Origin: an uncultured Acidimicrobiaceae bacterium
GTDB taxonomy: Bacteria; Actinomycetota; Acidimicrobiia; Acidimicrobiales; UBA10347
Reading direction: 5' to 3'
Assembly (NCBI GenBank): GCA_905182135.1
Contig: CAJJAG010000004.1
Location: 248,001 to 312,000 of the forward strand
DNA: 64,000 bases
Positions 44,396 to 52,156 of this stretch are shown in pieces. The notes beneath the pieces are model-generated. The model ran no database searches, was not told where the DNA came from, and saw only the letters and a program-made list of their open reading frames with translations. Position 1 is the first letter of the stretch. Every line of letters begins with the position of its first letter. The translations under genes and the position numbers were made by a program.

Positions 44396-45133
44396 TCACA
44401 GCGCGCACGTCACGTTTTCATTGGCAGCCTTGGCCAGCGCAGCTTTCTTGAGAGCGTCGACGGCTTGGCCAGCGGCGGCCTGTTCGGCTTCCTTCTTTGT
44501 GGTACCGGTTCCGGTACCTAAGACATCTTCACCAACGCTCACCTGAGCGTCAAATACTCGAGCATGGTCAGGGCCGGTGGCAGCGACGTCGTAAAAAGGT
44601 GCAATCTCGAATGTCGCTACTGCGAGTTCTTGAAGCGGAGTCTTGTGGTCGAACCCACCGGGACCGTGACGAACAGCGGCGGCTACATGGTCGTCCCAGA
44701 GGCGAAGGACGAGGGCCTGGGCGGCATCTATGCCGCCATCGAGGTAGACGGCGCCAATAATGGCTTCGAGCCCATCGGCCAGAATCGACTGTTTGTCGGA
44801 ACCGCCTGTAGCACGTTCACCTTTACCGAGCCGAAGTGCGTCGCCTAGACGTATTTCACGAGCGATTTCGGCGAGCGTGACAGAATTAACGACGCCAGCG
44901 CGAAGCTTGGAGAGTTGGCCCTCGGGAAGCTCCGGGTAATGCACAAAAATTTTCTCGGCGATAGCCAAGCCAAGAACGGCGTCGCCGAGAAACTCGAGGC
45001 GCTCGTTTGACTCAACATGCCCGTTCTCGGCGCACCAAGAACGGTGCGATACCGCCAACTTCAACAGCTCGGGGTCAACGAATTCATAGCCGATCGCTGC
45101 CGGCAGAACGCTGAGGCCGCTGTCAGAAGTCAG
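44396..45133 (-). CDS. rnc: Ribonuclease III, probable CTG start
   Basis: Double-stranded-RNA endonuclease. The catalytic box ERLEFLGDAVLGLAIAE and the second acidic site (LADGLEAIIGAVYLDGG) are intact, followed by a dsRBD (KTPLQELA, then GTGTTKKEAEQAAAGQAV). The first standard start in frame is TTG 45064, but conserved N-terminal residues (LPAAIGYEFVDPELLKLAVS) lie upstream, where the frame has no ATG, GTG or TTG before an in-frame TGA. A CTG at 45133 overlaps the acpP stop as CTGA, with GCAGGG about 7 bases before it. I therefore place the start there, giving 245 residues. Confidence 0.9.
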   Translation of the reverse strand: MTSDSGLSVLPAAIGYEFVDPELLKLAVSHRSWCAENGHVESNERLEFLGDAVLGLAIAEKIFVHYPELPEGQLSKLRAGVVNSVTLAEIAREIRLGDALRLGKGERATGGSDKQSILADGLEAIIGAVYLDGGIDAAQALVLRLWDDHVAAAVRHGPGGFDHKTPLQELAVATFEIAPFYDVAATGPDHARVFDAQVSVGEDVLGTGTGTTKKEAEQAAAGQAVDALKKAALAKAANENVTCAL

Positions 45134-45423
45134 CTGTTTGCCCTGCGGTCGATGTAGTCGATGGCGTCACGGACGGTGCGAAGATCTTCAAGGTCTTCGT
45201 CATCAATACGGAAGCCAACGGTTCGCTCGCTGAGTTCTTCTTCGATTGCCTCAACGAGTTCGATCAAGGCCAATGAGTCAGCTTCGAGGTCGTCGCTGAA
45301 GCTGTCGCCTTCGTTAATCGCAGACGGCTCAATTTCGAGGATTTCGGCAAGACGCTCTCGCACCAGGGTCACAATTTCTGAACGATCCATGGGACTCGAA
45401 TTCATTAGGGTCTCGGCGGGCAT
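45130..45423 (-). CDS. acpP: Acyl carrier protein
   Basis: Carrier of growing fatty-acyl chains. The phosphopantetheine site is the Ser in DLEADSLALIELVEAIEEE; acidic helices II and III are typical. The ATG at 45423 follows GGAGGGG by about 5 bases, a strong ribosome-binding site, so the 97-residue form is preferred over the internal Met12. It is cotranscribed with rnc (4-base overlap). plsX, a usual neighbour, lies about 3.6 kb upstream across an inserted block. Confidence 0.96.
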   Translation of the reverse strand: MPAETLMNSSPMDRSEIVTLVRERLAEILEIEPSAINEGDSFSDDLEADSLALIELVEAIEEELSERTVGFRIDDEDLEDLRTVRDAIDYIDRRANS

Positions 45424-45603
45424 GGCACCCCTCCTCTAGCTACTCCGATGGGCACCGGAGCCGCCAGAGTATAGCCAAGATTGCCCGAAAAAGTGCATGC
45501 TCTGCTGGGCCTGACCGCAAGCGGTAGGTTACACCTAACGGGCGCCCAGACTTACCCAGATAGCTCCCCGATTGCACAAAACGCTCGCGAAAGGCACCAT
45601 ACG

Positions 45604-45966
45604 GTGGCAAAAGTAACCATTTATCACAACCCTCATTGAGGTTCCTCAAAGAATGCCTTGGCGGTCGCCGAGGACCTAGGAATCGACCATGAGGTCGTCT
45701 TGTACATGAAAGAACCACCTGACGAAGCCATGCTGAAGAAGATCGTGGCTGGTCTGGAAGATCCAGTCGAGGACCTGGTTCGCAAAGATTCAAAATTCAA
45801 AAAGCTTGAACTTAACCCCGACGACTATGTCGACAACCCCGATGCTGTCGTTGCATTGCTGGTCCGACACAAGGCGCTATTACAACGCCCGGTTGTCGTG
45901 CACGGTAAGAAAGCCATGATCGGTCGCCCCAAGGACCGTATCGGCCCGTTCATCCAAGGAAAATAG
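45604..45966 (+). CDS. arsC: ArsC-family reductase, probable selenoprotein (TGA at catalytic position 12)
   Basis: Glutaredoxin-like arsenate reductase family. From GTG 45604 the frame reads VAKVTIYHNPH, then TGA (45637-45639), then GSSKNALAVAEDLG and on to TAG at 45966. E. coli plasmid ArsC begins ITIYHNPACGTSRN with catalytic Cys12; here position 12 is the TGA. The other key residues are kept: Arg60 in DLVRKDSKF and the later Arg pair in LLQRPVVV and MIGRPKDR (95 and 108). No other disruption exists in the 120 codons, and a SECIS-like hairpin starts directly after the TGA. AAAGG lies about 11 bases before the GTG. Alternatives are a point mutation or a sequencing error. A product starting at TTG 45658 would lack the active site. 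Confidence 0.8.
45640..45684 (+). promoter_or_regulatory. Bacterial SECIS-like hairpin directly after the arsC TGA
   Basis: Lower stem 45640-45646 (GGTTCCT) pairs with 45678-45684 (AGGAATC), 7 base pairs including one G-U. An internal loop separates it from the upper stem 45656-45662 (CCTTGGC) with 45667-45673 (GCCGAGG), 7 pairs including one wobble. The apical loop 45663-45666 is GGTC, beginning 24 bases after the TGA. This matches the described bacterial SECIS rules: hairpin immediately 3' of UGA, apical loop about 16-37 bases away, with a G in its first two positions. Confidence 0.75.
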
Positions 45967-46071
45967 CTAGAACACAGATCGCTGGACCCTGCGTGGTGGC
46001 CAGATTCGCTGTCGGGTGGAAATAGCGAAGACTGCTATCCTGTCGCACATGCCCAGGAGACACACCACAAC

Positions 46072-46779
46072 ATGACAAGCCTGCAAACACGAACCCCTGC
46101 CGTAAACCTGCCTGAACAAGACCGAGCGGCATTCGTCATCCGCGTGTATCAACACGTTCTGGCTGCTGTCGTAGCATTCGTCGCTATTGAAGCGTTGTTC
46201 TTCATGACCGGCGTTGCCGAAAGCATCTATGACATGACCTGGGGAAGCGGTGGCGGCGGCCGTTGGCTCCTCATGCTCGGCGTCTTCATGGTCGGCCAAT
46301 GGTTTGTGAACCAAGCCGTTTCAGATCTCGACAACCCAGCCCGGCAATACGCCGGTCTTTTTGGTAGCGCTGCGATCTATGCGGTGATCTTTGCTCCGTT
46401 TCTCTGGTACGTCTACAACGTAAAGAACAGCAGCAGCACGGTTGCCTCAGCCGCAATCGTCACTGCAATTGGCTTCGCTCTATTGAGCTTCGTAGCCTTC
46501 ACCACTCGCAAAGACCTCTCGTTCATGCGGCCACTCGTCATGTGGGGCTTTGGTGGTGCGATGCTCATGATCGTTGCTTCGGTCCTGTTTGGTTGGAACC
46601 TAGGCACCTGGTTCTCGGTTGCGATGGTCGGCCTATCGGGCGCCGCAATCCTCTACCAAACACAGAACATCATCCGTAACTTCCCTGCAAACGCCCACGT
46701 GGCGGCAGCAGTCCAACTCTTCGGTTCGGTCATGACCATGTTTTGGTACATCTTGCGGATCTTCGCCTCACGCGACTAA
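46072..46779 (+). CDS. Bax inhibitor-1/YccA family membrane protein
   Basis: Seven-helix TMBIM family, proposed calcium-leak channels or membrane stress proteins. The N-terminal cytoplasmic segment is followed by hydrophobic helices from residue about 30; the family block FVNQAVSDLDNPARQYAGLF and the C-terminal YQTQNIIRNFPANAHVAAAV are characteristic. The ATG at 46072 has AGGAG about 12 bases upstream, and TATCCT near 46038 is a possible -10 box. It is followed by a strong terminator. Neighbouring htpX and the ArsC-like gene give this island a stress-related character. Confidence 0.9.
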   Translation: MTSLQTRTPAVNLPEQDRAAFVIRVYQHVLAAVVAFVAIEALFFMTGVAESIYDMTWGSGGGGRWLLMLGVFMVGQWFVNQAVSDLDNPARQYAGLFGSAAIYAVIFAPFLWYVYNVKNSSSTVASAAIVTAIGFALLSFVAFTTRKDLSFMRPLVMWGFGGAMLMIVASVLFGWNLGTWFSVAMVGLSGAAILYQTQNIIRNFPANAHVAAAVQLFGSVMTMFWYILRIFASRD

Positions 46780-46807
46780 CACAAACAAACAACAAGTCCT
46801 TTTGACT

Positions 46808-46835
46808 CGATCCCGGCACTTCCATGCCGGGATCG
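46808..46835 (+). terminator. Intrinsic terminator after the Bax-inhibitor-1 gene
   Basis: Perfect 11-base stem CGATCCCGGCA / TGCCGGGATCG with a 6-base loop, followed by TTCGTTT. It lies 29 bases after the stop codon. Confidence 0.82.
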
Positions 46836-46851
46836 TTCGTTTGGCATCAAA

Positions 46852-47181
46852 GTGCCCCGACTCAGAGACCTGGTCGCCATCGACCAGGTTCGGTGGCAGC
46901 ATTCATGGTGTGGTCCCGATGCTCTCGATTTAGGCCCCGAACGGTTCGTCTTCGACGAAGCCATTTGTGAAGTCATCCTGTGTTTCGCTCCTGAACCGAG
47001 GTTCTGGAACTTTTGGGACAGAACCGTTACCGAGCGAACCGTTGACTGCGGACGAAACTCCACCGATGACATTGCCGATCTACTCATTACCTCAGGCCAA
47101 GGCGACCTTCAAGCCGAAGAAGAATCGCTCACCACACGCTGCTGCAAAGACGGGATCTGGCCGGGTCAAACAATTCTGTAG
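46852..47181 (+). CDS. Unrecognised open frame (doubtful)
   Basis: A 109-codon frame from GTG 46852 with protein-like composition (for example FVFDEAICEVILCFAPEPRF and NSTDDIADLLITSG) and GC-rich third positions. No ribosome-binding site, no recognised family, and it starts just after a terminator. It might be a fragment of a decayed gene. The rest of the gap to htpX (47182-47357) shows nothing. Confidence 0.25.
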   Translation: MPRLRDLVAIDQVRWQHSWCGPDALDLGPERFVFDEAICEVILCFAPEPRFWNFWDRTVTERTVDCGRNSTDDIADLLITSGQGDLQAEEESLTTRCCKDGIWPGQTIL

Positions 47182-47357
47182 GCGCCGCTGCATGACGACC
47201 CTCCACAGTAAGCATCGCTCGACCGAGGGCCAAAACCATGAAAGCCAGATGCAGCCGATGCCCGGCCTTCAGCTCCAGGGTCGCCCGTTTTCGGGCCGTA
47301 CGTCTCGAAATATACGGTCTAGCGCTGAGAGATCTGGCCGATCTCGCTGGCAACCGA

Positions 47358-48260
47358 TTAACGCAATGCCGCAATACGCTTTTCGAGCGGCGGGTGAGAC
47401 ATCAAGAACTTACCAAGACCAGTGGGCACGCCGGGCTTGATGCCAAACGCTGAAACCTCGTCGGGTAATGGTTGCCCAGGATGCTGACGTTGCAGCGCCT
47501 CGAGCGCTCCGATCATTTTGGGAGCCCCTGACAACGCTGCGGCACCAGCGTCAGCCTTGTACTCACGACGACGGCTGAACCACATGACGATCATGGATGC
47601 GAAGAAACCCAAGACAACCTGCAACACCATGTAGAGGATGAAGTACGCACCACGCCCACCACGACCCATCGCGCTCGTGATAGCCGACGCGAGAACGCGT
47701 GCAATCAGGATCACGACGGTGTTGAGCACGCCTTGAATGAGCGTCATGGTGACCATGTCACCATTCGCAACGTGCGAAATCTCATGAGCCAGCACCGCCT
47801 CGGCCTCATCGGCGCTCATGTTCCTTAGCAAACCAACGCTGACCGCGACGAGAGCATCATTTCGTTTCGCTCCAGTGGCGAACGCGTTGACATCGTCAGA
47901 TGGATAAATCGCCACGTCCGGCATAGCGATGCCAGCCGCAGCGGCTTGGCGCCCAACCGTGTCCAAGAGCCACTTCTCAACGTCGTTCTGCGGGGCAGTA
48001 ATCACTTGCGCGCCGGTACTGCGCAACGCAATCTTCTTCGACATCGCAAGAGAGAAGAACGCTCCGCCGAAACCAAAGATCGCAGAGAAGATTGTGATGG
48101 CGATGATACTCGACGGCTCGAGGCCAAACAGTGCGGCTACACCGGTGAACAGAGCGATTGCCGCAATATTGGTTCCGATAAGCAAGCCCATACGCATGCC
48201 GAAGCCACTGCCGGGCTTCTTTCCCTGCGGCTTCATCTCGTTGAGGTCGGAAATATCCAT
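47358..48260 (-). CDS. htpX: Membrane metalloprotease HtpX
   Basis: M48 protease for quality control of membrane proteins. The zinc site HEISH is in EAEAVLAHEISHVANGD, with the third ligand Glu in RREYKADAGAA. Transmembrane helices lie at about 22-40, 47-71, 175-196 and 209-230. 300 residues, normal. The ATG at 48260 has AAAAGGG upstream. It is monocistronic here. Confidence 0.94.
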   Translation of the reverse strand: MDISDLNEMKPQGKKPGSGFGMRMGLLIGTNIAAIALFTGVAALFGLEPSSIIAITIFSAIFGFGGAFFSLAMSKKIALRSTGAQVITAPQNDVEKWLLDTVGRQAAAAGIAMPDVAIYPSDDVNAFATGAKRNDALVAVSVGLLRNMSADEAEAVLAHEISHVANGDMVTMTLIQGVLNTVVILIARVLASAITSAMGRGGRGAYFILYMVLQVVLGFFASMIVMWFSRRREYKADAGAAALSGAPKMIGALEALQRQHPGQPLPDEVSAFGIKPGVPTGLGKFLMSHPPLEKRIAALR

Positions 48261-48837
48261 ATGTCACGGGCCCTTTTCTGAACATGATGTGGCTGCCCAA
48301 GACAAAGACGGCAGACCTCAAATTCTACCTTCTTTCGCTATTCCCGCTCTGTCGTTACCTCTACCTAAAACTGACGAAGACCAACTTTGGCCGAGGAGCT
48401 CAATGACACAGTCGGCCATGGCGGTGCGGCCCGATCTTCGGGCGATGCTATTGGAGACCACCACCTGGCCTGCACCAGCAGGTGGTCCATCAGCACTCTC
48501 GTTGGTTTACATCTCGGCGGACTCTGCACCATCGCCAACGAACTCCCGGGCGAGGTCACCGTCACGACCCGAGCGACTACTCATGATTGGGCTGCACCCA
48601 CCAATGAGGTTCTCATAGACCACGGGCATCTCGCAGTCAACAACAGAACCCGTAACGGTCACCTTCGATCCAGAGGGCCACGACACCCAGGTCATCGTGA
48701 CTCACTCTGAAATGCCCAGCCAGGAATAGCCCAGCGCACCTACGACCCCATCGAGGCGCGATTCCAACGCACAACATGCCTGCGGCGCAACTGGGACCCA
48801 AACCGAACCGGGTGGCTGGCGCTTGGTGTAAATCGAA

Positions 48838-48975
48838 CTAATCGCCACAGCCGCCGCCGAGGTCGGGAACAATCATGCGAACCTTGGTCGTGGGCATGCC
48901 AGGCGTCTCCCATACCCCGGTGCGGGCGCCGGACAGTACTTGAGTTCTGCTCCAAATCGTGGCCGTCTCTCCCTG
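48838..48975 (-). pseudogene. Remnant of a molybdenum hydroxylase large subunit (CoxL/xanthine dehydrogenase family)
   Basis: The minus-strand frame between two TAG codons reads QGETATIWSRTQVLSGARTG followed by VWETPGMPTTKVRMIVPDLG and GGCGD. This is the conserved molybdopterin-binding segment of the aldehyde oxidase/xanthine dehydrogenase family, normally (L)T(I/V)WSSTQ-PH--R--LA--LG-P--KVRVI-PDVGGGFG. Only about 45 codons remain, with stops on both sides, so the gene is decayed. No partner subunits are seen. Confidence 0.55.
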
Positions 48976-48996
48976 CTACTGGGCCAGGGTCACTCG

Positions 48997-49050
48997 TGGC
49001 TCAATGCGGCCGCATGGCTCAATGGGGCCGCATGGCTCAACGCACGCGCA
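48997..49050. repeat. Three-copy 18-bp minisatellite downstream of plsX
   Basis: TGGCTCAATGCGGCCGCA, then TGGCTCAATGGGGCCGCA, then a diverged TGGCTCAACGCACGCGCA. Copies 1 and 2 differ at one base. It lies 21 bases beyond the plsX stop. Confidence 0.85.
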
Positions 49051-49070
49051 TCTGGAGCACGTGCCTTCGA

Positions 49071-50057
49071 TTACTCGGTACCCAGAGCCGCGGTGAGTTT
49101 GCCGACCAAGTCAGTCTCAGCCAACTCATGAGCTGCGCGGGCAGCATTAAGGATCGCCGTGGCTGACGACGAGCCGTGGCTAATCATGCACACGCCCTTG
49201 ACACCAACAAGTGCGGCGCCACCCACCGAGTCAGGATTCGCTCGTTCATAGAGCGGAGCCAACGCAGGGAGCAGCAACTCGGCGCCTTGTCGTGCTTCGT
49301 CAGAAGAGTCGAACGCTCCGAGCAGCGCGTCGATGATTGCCATGGCGGCGCCTTCGAGCGACTTCAGTGCCACATTGCCGGTGAAGCCATCGGTCACGAT
49401 TACGTCGACATCTCCGCCGAGTAGGTCGCGCCCTTCAACATTGCCGATGAAGTTGGCACCGATGGCCTGTTGCCATTCAGATTCGTTGAGCAGCGGGTAC
49501 GCGGCTTTGGTGAGCGGCGAGCCCTTGCTCGCTTCTTCACCGTTCGAAAGCAAACCTACGCGGGGTACTTCAATTCCGAAGCGGGCCCGTGCGTACACAG
49601 TGCCCATACGAGCAAACAGCGCAAGTAGTTCGGGGGTGCAGTCAACGTTGGCCCCGGCATCGATCAAAATGTTTGGTGTCCCGCCGCCAAACATAGGAAG
49701 TGGGGTCGCGATAGCTGGCCGGCCAACGCCTTTGATGCGTTTCATCCGCAGGGTCGCAGCGGTAAGCGCAGCGCCGGTATTTCCAGCCGAAATCATGCCC
49801 GAAGCCCGACCGTCGCGCACCGCTTCTGCGGCGCGCACGAGGCTGGAGTCCTTCTTAGTCCGGACGCTCTTGGTGGGGTCCTCGTCCATGGCGATGACCT
49901 CGGACGCCGGAATCACCTCGAGTGAGGTTTCACCAATGTCTTCAGGTCGCCCGACGAGGACAACCGGAATACCTTCGTCAGCCGCGAGCTGCGCGCCAGC
50001 GACAATTTGGGCTGGCGCATGGTCGCCACCCATGGCATCGATGGCGATTGGGAGCAT
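49071..50057 (-). CDS. plsX: Phosphate acyltransferase PlsX
   Basis: Makes acyl-phosphate from acyl-ACP for phospholipid synthesis. Conserved: IAIDAMGGDHAP, GMISAGNTGAALTAATLRM, IDAGANVDCTPELLALFARM and VIVTDGFTGNVALKSLEG. 328 residues, normal. It lies 18 bases downstream of rpmF on the same strand, the classical rpmF-plsX pair; acpP, often next, is displaced by the inserted island. Confidence 0.96.
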   Translation of the reverse strand: MLPIAIDAMGGDHAPAQIVAGAQLAADEGIPVVLVGRPEDIGETSLEVIPASEVIAMDEDPTKSVRTKKDSSLVRAAEAVRDGRASGMISAGNTGAALTAATLRMKRIKGVGRPAIATPLPMFGGGTPNILIDAGANVDCTPELLALFARMGTVYARARFGIEVPRVGLLSNGEEASKGSPLTKAAYPLLNESEWQQAIGANFIGNVEGRDLLGGDVDVIVTDGFTGNVALKSLEGAAMAIIDALLGAFDSSDEARQGAELLLPALAPLYERANPDSVGGAALVGVKGVCMISHGSSSATAILNAARAAHELAETDLVGKLTAALGTE

Positions 50058-50075
50058 AAGTGGCTAACGCTCTCG

Positions 50076-50255
50076 TCAGTCGACGTCAATGACCTGGCGG
50101 CCGCCATAGTGACCGCAATGGCCACACACACGGTGCGGAACCTTTACGAGACCGCACTGTGGGCACATGCTGCGCGCAGGGGCCTTGAGCGACCAGTTTG
50201 AAGCCCGGCGAGCACGAGTTTTCGCCTTGGAGGTCTTCTTCTTTGGAACTGCCAT
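50076..50255 (-). CDS. rpmF: 50S ribosomal protein L32 (bL32)
   Basis: 59 residues: MAVPKKKTSKAKTRARRAS at the start, then a zinc ribbon with Cys pairs CPQC and CGHC, ending GGRQVIDVD. GGGAG lies 7 bases before the ATG. It sits between the DUF177 gene and plsX, as in most bacteria. The Cys4 (zinc-binding) form is present; a zinc-independent paralogue is not in the window. Confidence 0.96.
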   Translation of the reverse strand: MAVPKKKTSKAKTRARRASNWSLKAPARSMCPQCGLVKVPHRVCGHCGHYGGRQVIDVD

Positions 50256-50507
50256 GGGGCTCTCCCGGGTTTACGAACGACTCGGCAGACTACCGGCGTC
50301 AGGCCCAATTCAGCTCTCAGACAATGACTTCTTTACCAGATAACCCAAAAAAGTAGCCAGTACAGACAGAAGTGAGCTCCCAGGATCGCCGATCATGCAG
50401 CTCAGACAGCGTTTGCGGAGCAAAGTCGACATGCCAAGGACCGTAAAGTCACCGAGTTCACACAGGATGTGGAATGCAGCAACGGATCAGGACAATCCCA
50501 ACTAACG

Positions 50508-51020
50508 CTAATTGTCGAAGGTGATCTCAGACAATGCGGCCCAGCGCGGGTCACCGGGGGACTCGACATCAGGTTCGGGTTCGACAGCGACAGTGGTCGG
50601 AAATCGGCTCGGGTCCGGACCGGCGCAATCTTCACTGCACAAAGGGGCGATAGGTAGGTTGAGCAGGACTGCCTCGCGAATCATCGGCTCGAGATCGACC
50701 TCGTTCTCTGCCAGAAGGTATGTTTCGCCTTCGATCGGTCGGGTCTGAAACACCTCTCGCAGCCTTATATTGCTCGAACCATCGCGGTCTTCGAGACAAC
50801 GCCGGCATGGGCCAATCCAGTCGACCGTGATCAACCCTTGCGCGATTATTTCTTCGCCAGCGCCCTCTAGTTGCAGATCGAGGTGCAACTGCGTGGCTCG
50901 AACTTCGGCAGTTCCAAGCACCACACCATCTGGCGGCGGCACAGATAGCTCGAACCGGCTCTGCTTTCCAGGCTGGCGCTTGAGCGGTGTGATGTCGACG
51001 ACAAGGGCCGACTTGGCCAT
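50508..51020 (-). CDS. YceD/DUF177 family protein
   Basis: Family linked to 23S rRNA or ribosome metabolism by its constant place before rpmF. The signature DWIGPCRRCLED and the later PLCSEDCAGPDP provide four Cys, a likely zinc site. 170 residues. The ATG at 51020 follows the Rv2927c-like stop with a 3-base gap. Between its stop and rpmF lie 252 bases without a recognised gene. Confidence 0.92.
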   Translation of the reverse strand: MAKSALVVDITPLKRQPGKQSRFELSVPPPDGVVLGTAEVRATQLHLDLQLEGAGEEIIAQGLITVDWIGPCRRCLEDRDGSSNIRLREVFQTRPIEGETYLLAENEVDLEPMIREAVLLNLPIAPLCSEDCAGPDPSRFPTTVAVEPEPDVESPGDPRWAALSEITFDN

Positions 51021-51023
51021 GGG

Positions 51024-51644
51024 CTAGTACTCCTGAGCTTCAGGCGGGAGCGGCGCTTGCATGGGGTCACCCATTGGCGATGGTCGCTCATTGAGCGGGG
51101 GTTGTGTTGGTGCGAGAACCTGCTCATCGAGTTCGTCAAGTAGGTCGCCTTGCAATTTGGCCCGGCCAGCACCGACCTGCCGCAGTGTTCGTTGCAACAC
51201 ATTCTCGAAGCTTCCAAGCTTCTGATCGCAATAGTCCTCGGCTTCAAGGCGTAGTTGACGAGATTCGGCTTCGGCTGTCTCGAGGACCTTGCGAGCGCGA
51301 GCCTCGGCAGCCTTAACTACTTGGGTTCGCTGCACCATCTGTTCAGCACGATTACGAGCCAAAGCAACAATCTCGTCGCCTTCTCGCCGAATTTTGGCGC
51401 GGAACTCTTCGCGTTCCTTCAACAACCACCTAGCGGAACGAAGTTCCTCAGGCATATTGGCCTGAATCTCATCGATCCGGGCAAGGACCTCGTCCTTGTT
51501 AATTGTTGAGCTAGCAGACAGAGGAAGCGCGCGAGCTGACTCGATCACGTAGCGAAGCTCAGCTACGAGATCGGCAACACCAGCAGGCGCGCCCTGAGCA
51601 GGCGCGGCTCCGTCTCTGTCATCGAATGGACGGGAATCAGTCAC
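51024..51644 (-). CDS. Rv2927c-like coiled-coil protein
   Basis: 206 residues: disordered ends, and a central helix-rich region (about 25-165) with the segment VADLVAELRYVIESARALPL and a long charged coiled coil (EEFRAKIRREGDEIVALA). This resembles the conserved mycobacterial protein Rv2927c, encoded in the same place between coaD and the rnc/rpmF region, and weakly resembles DivIVA-type or F0-b-like coiled coils. It overlaps coaD by 8 bases. Function not established. Confidence 0.78.
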   Translation of the reverse strand: MTDSRPFDDRDGAAPAQGAPAGVADLVAELRYVIESARALPLSASSTINKDEVLARIDEIQANMPEELRSARWLLKEREEFRAKIRREGDEIVALARNRAEQMVQRTQVVKAAEARARKVLETAEAESRQLRLEAEDYCDQKLGSFENVLQRTLRQVGAGRAKLQGDLLDELDEQVLAPTQPPLNERPSPMGDPMQAPLPPEAQEY

Positions 51645-52122
51645 TACCGTCTATTTTGGCACGCAAACGTGCCAAAACCGGACCAGGCACCATGGAACTT
51701 ACGTCACCTTCAAGTCGAGCTATCTCGCGAATGTACTTCGAAGCGATAAAAGCACTCGAGGTTGTGGACGGCAAGAACATGGTCTCGACCCCCGAAAGCT
51801 GCCTGTTTATTTGCGCTTGCTGAAGCTCACTTTCAAAATCAGCAGCGGCCCGCAGGCCTTTGATGATGAAGTCAACCTCATACTCCTCGGCCAGCGTCAC
51901 AACCAGACCGGTGTGCATCATGGGTCGGACATTCTCGACCCCGTCGAAGACCTCACCGATAATTTCGCAACGCTCGGCCAACGTAAAGACACCGCTTCCC
52001 TTTCCGGGATTGCCGACGGCTGCGACGATGACTTCGTCAAAGACCTGAGCTGCCGTGGCGACGATCTCGACGTGTCCGTTGTGAATCGGGTCGAAGGACC
52101 CCGGGTAAAGCACTCGTGTCAC
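51637..52122 (-). CDS. coaD: Phosphopantetheine adenylyltransferase
   Basis: Penultimate enzyme of coenzyme A synthesis. The nucleotidyltransferase motif is VLYPGSFDPIHNGHVEI; also VNFIIKGLRA-like segment VDFIIKGLRAAADFESELQQ and the C-terminal SSAFIASKYIREIARLEGDV. The frame extends to 52323, but homology begins at GTG 52122, giving 161 residues; GGGAG lies about 11 bases upstream. It is 34 bases downstream of rsmD. Confidence 0.96.
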   Translation of the reverse strand: MTRVLYPGSFDPIHNGHVEIVATAAQVFDEVIVAAVGNPGKGSGVFTLAERCEIIGEVFDGVENVRPMMHTGLVVTLAEEYEVDFIIKGLRAAADFESELQQAQINRQLSGVETMFLPSTTSSAFIASKYIREIARLEGDVSSMVPGPVLARLRAKIDGSD

Positions 52123-52156
52123 GCGTTGGGCTCCCTTAGCACTGCGCCGGCGTTTC

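Larger units (their letters stand above)
48261..49070. other. Gene-poor region with remnants, between htpX and plsX
   Basis: About 800 bases. It contains the molybdenum-hydroxylase remnant (48838-48975) and a three-copy minisatellite (48997-49050). A 71-codon plus-strand frame at 48403-48618 has a good ribosome-binding site (CCGAGGAGCT four bases before ATG) but no family resemblance and poor composition; I leave it uncalled. Confidence 0.4.

Noticed and set aside
44501-44518. Palindrome GGTACCGGTTCCGGTACC inside rnc
   Set aside because: Explained by repeated Gly-Thr codons (GTGTGT) of the dsRBD region; no reason to call it a site.
45658-45966. Truncated ArsC-like frame starting at TTG 45658
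   Set aside because: It would lack the active-site strand and residue 12; the upstream frame is homologous up to GTG 45604 apart from the single TGA.
48403-48618. 71-codon plus-strand frame with a good ribosome-binding site
   Set aside because: Composition is Ser/Pro/Arg-rich without any recognisable domain, and it lies in a decaying region.
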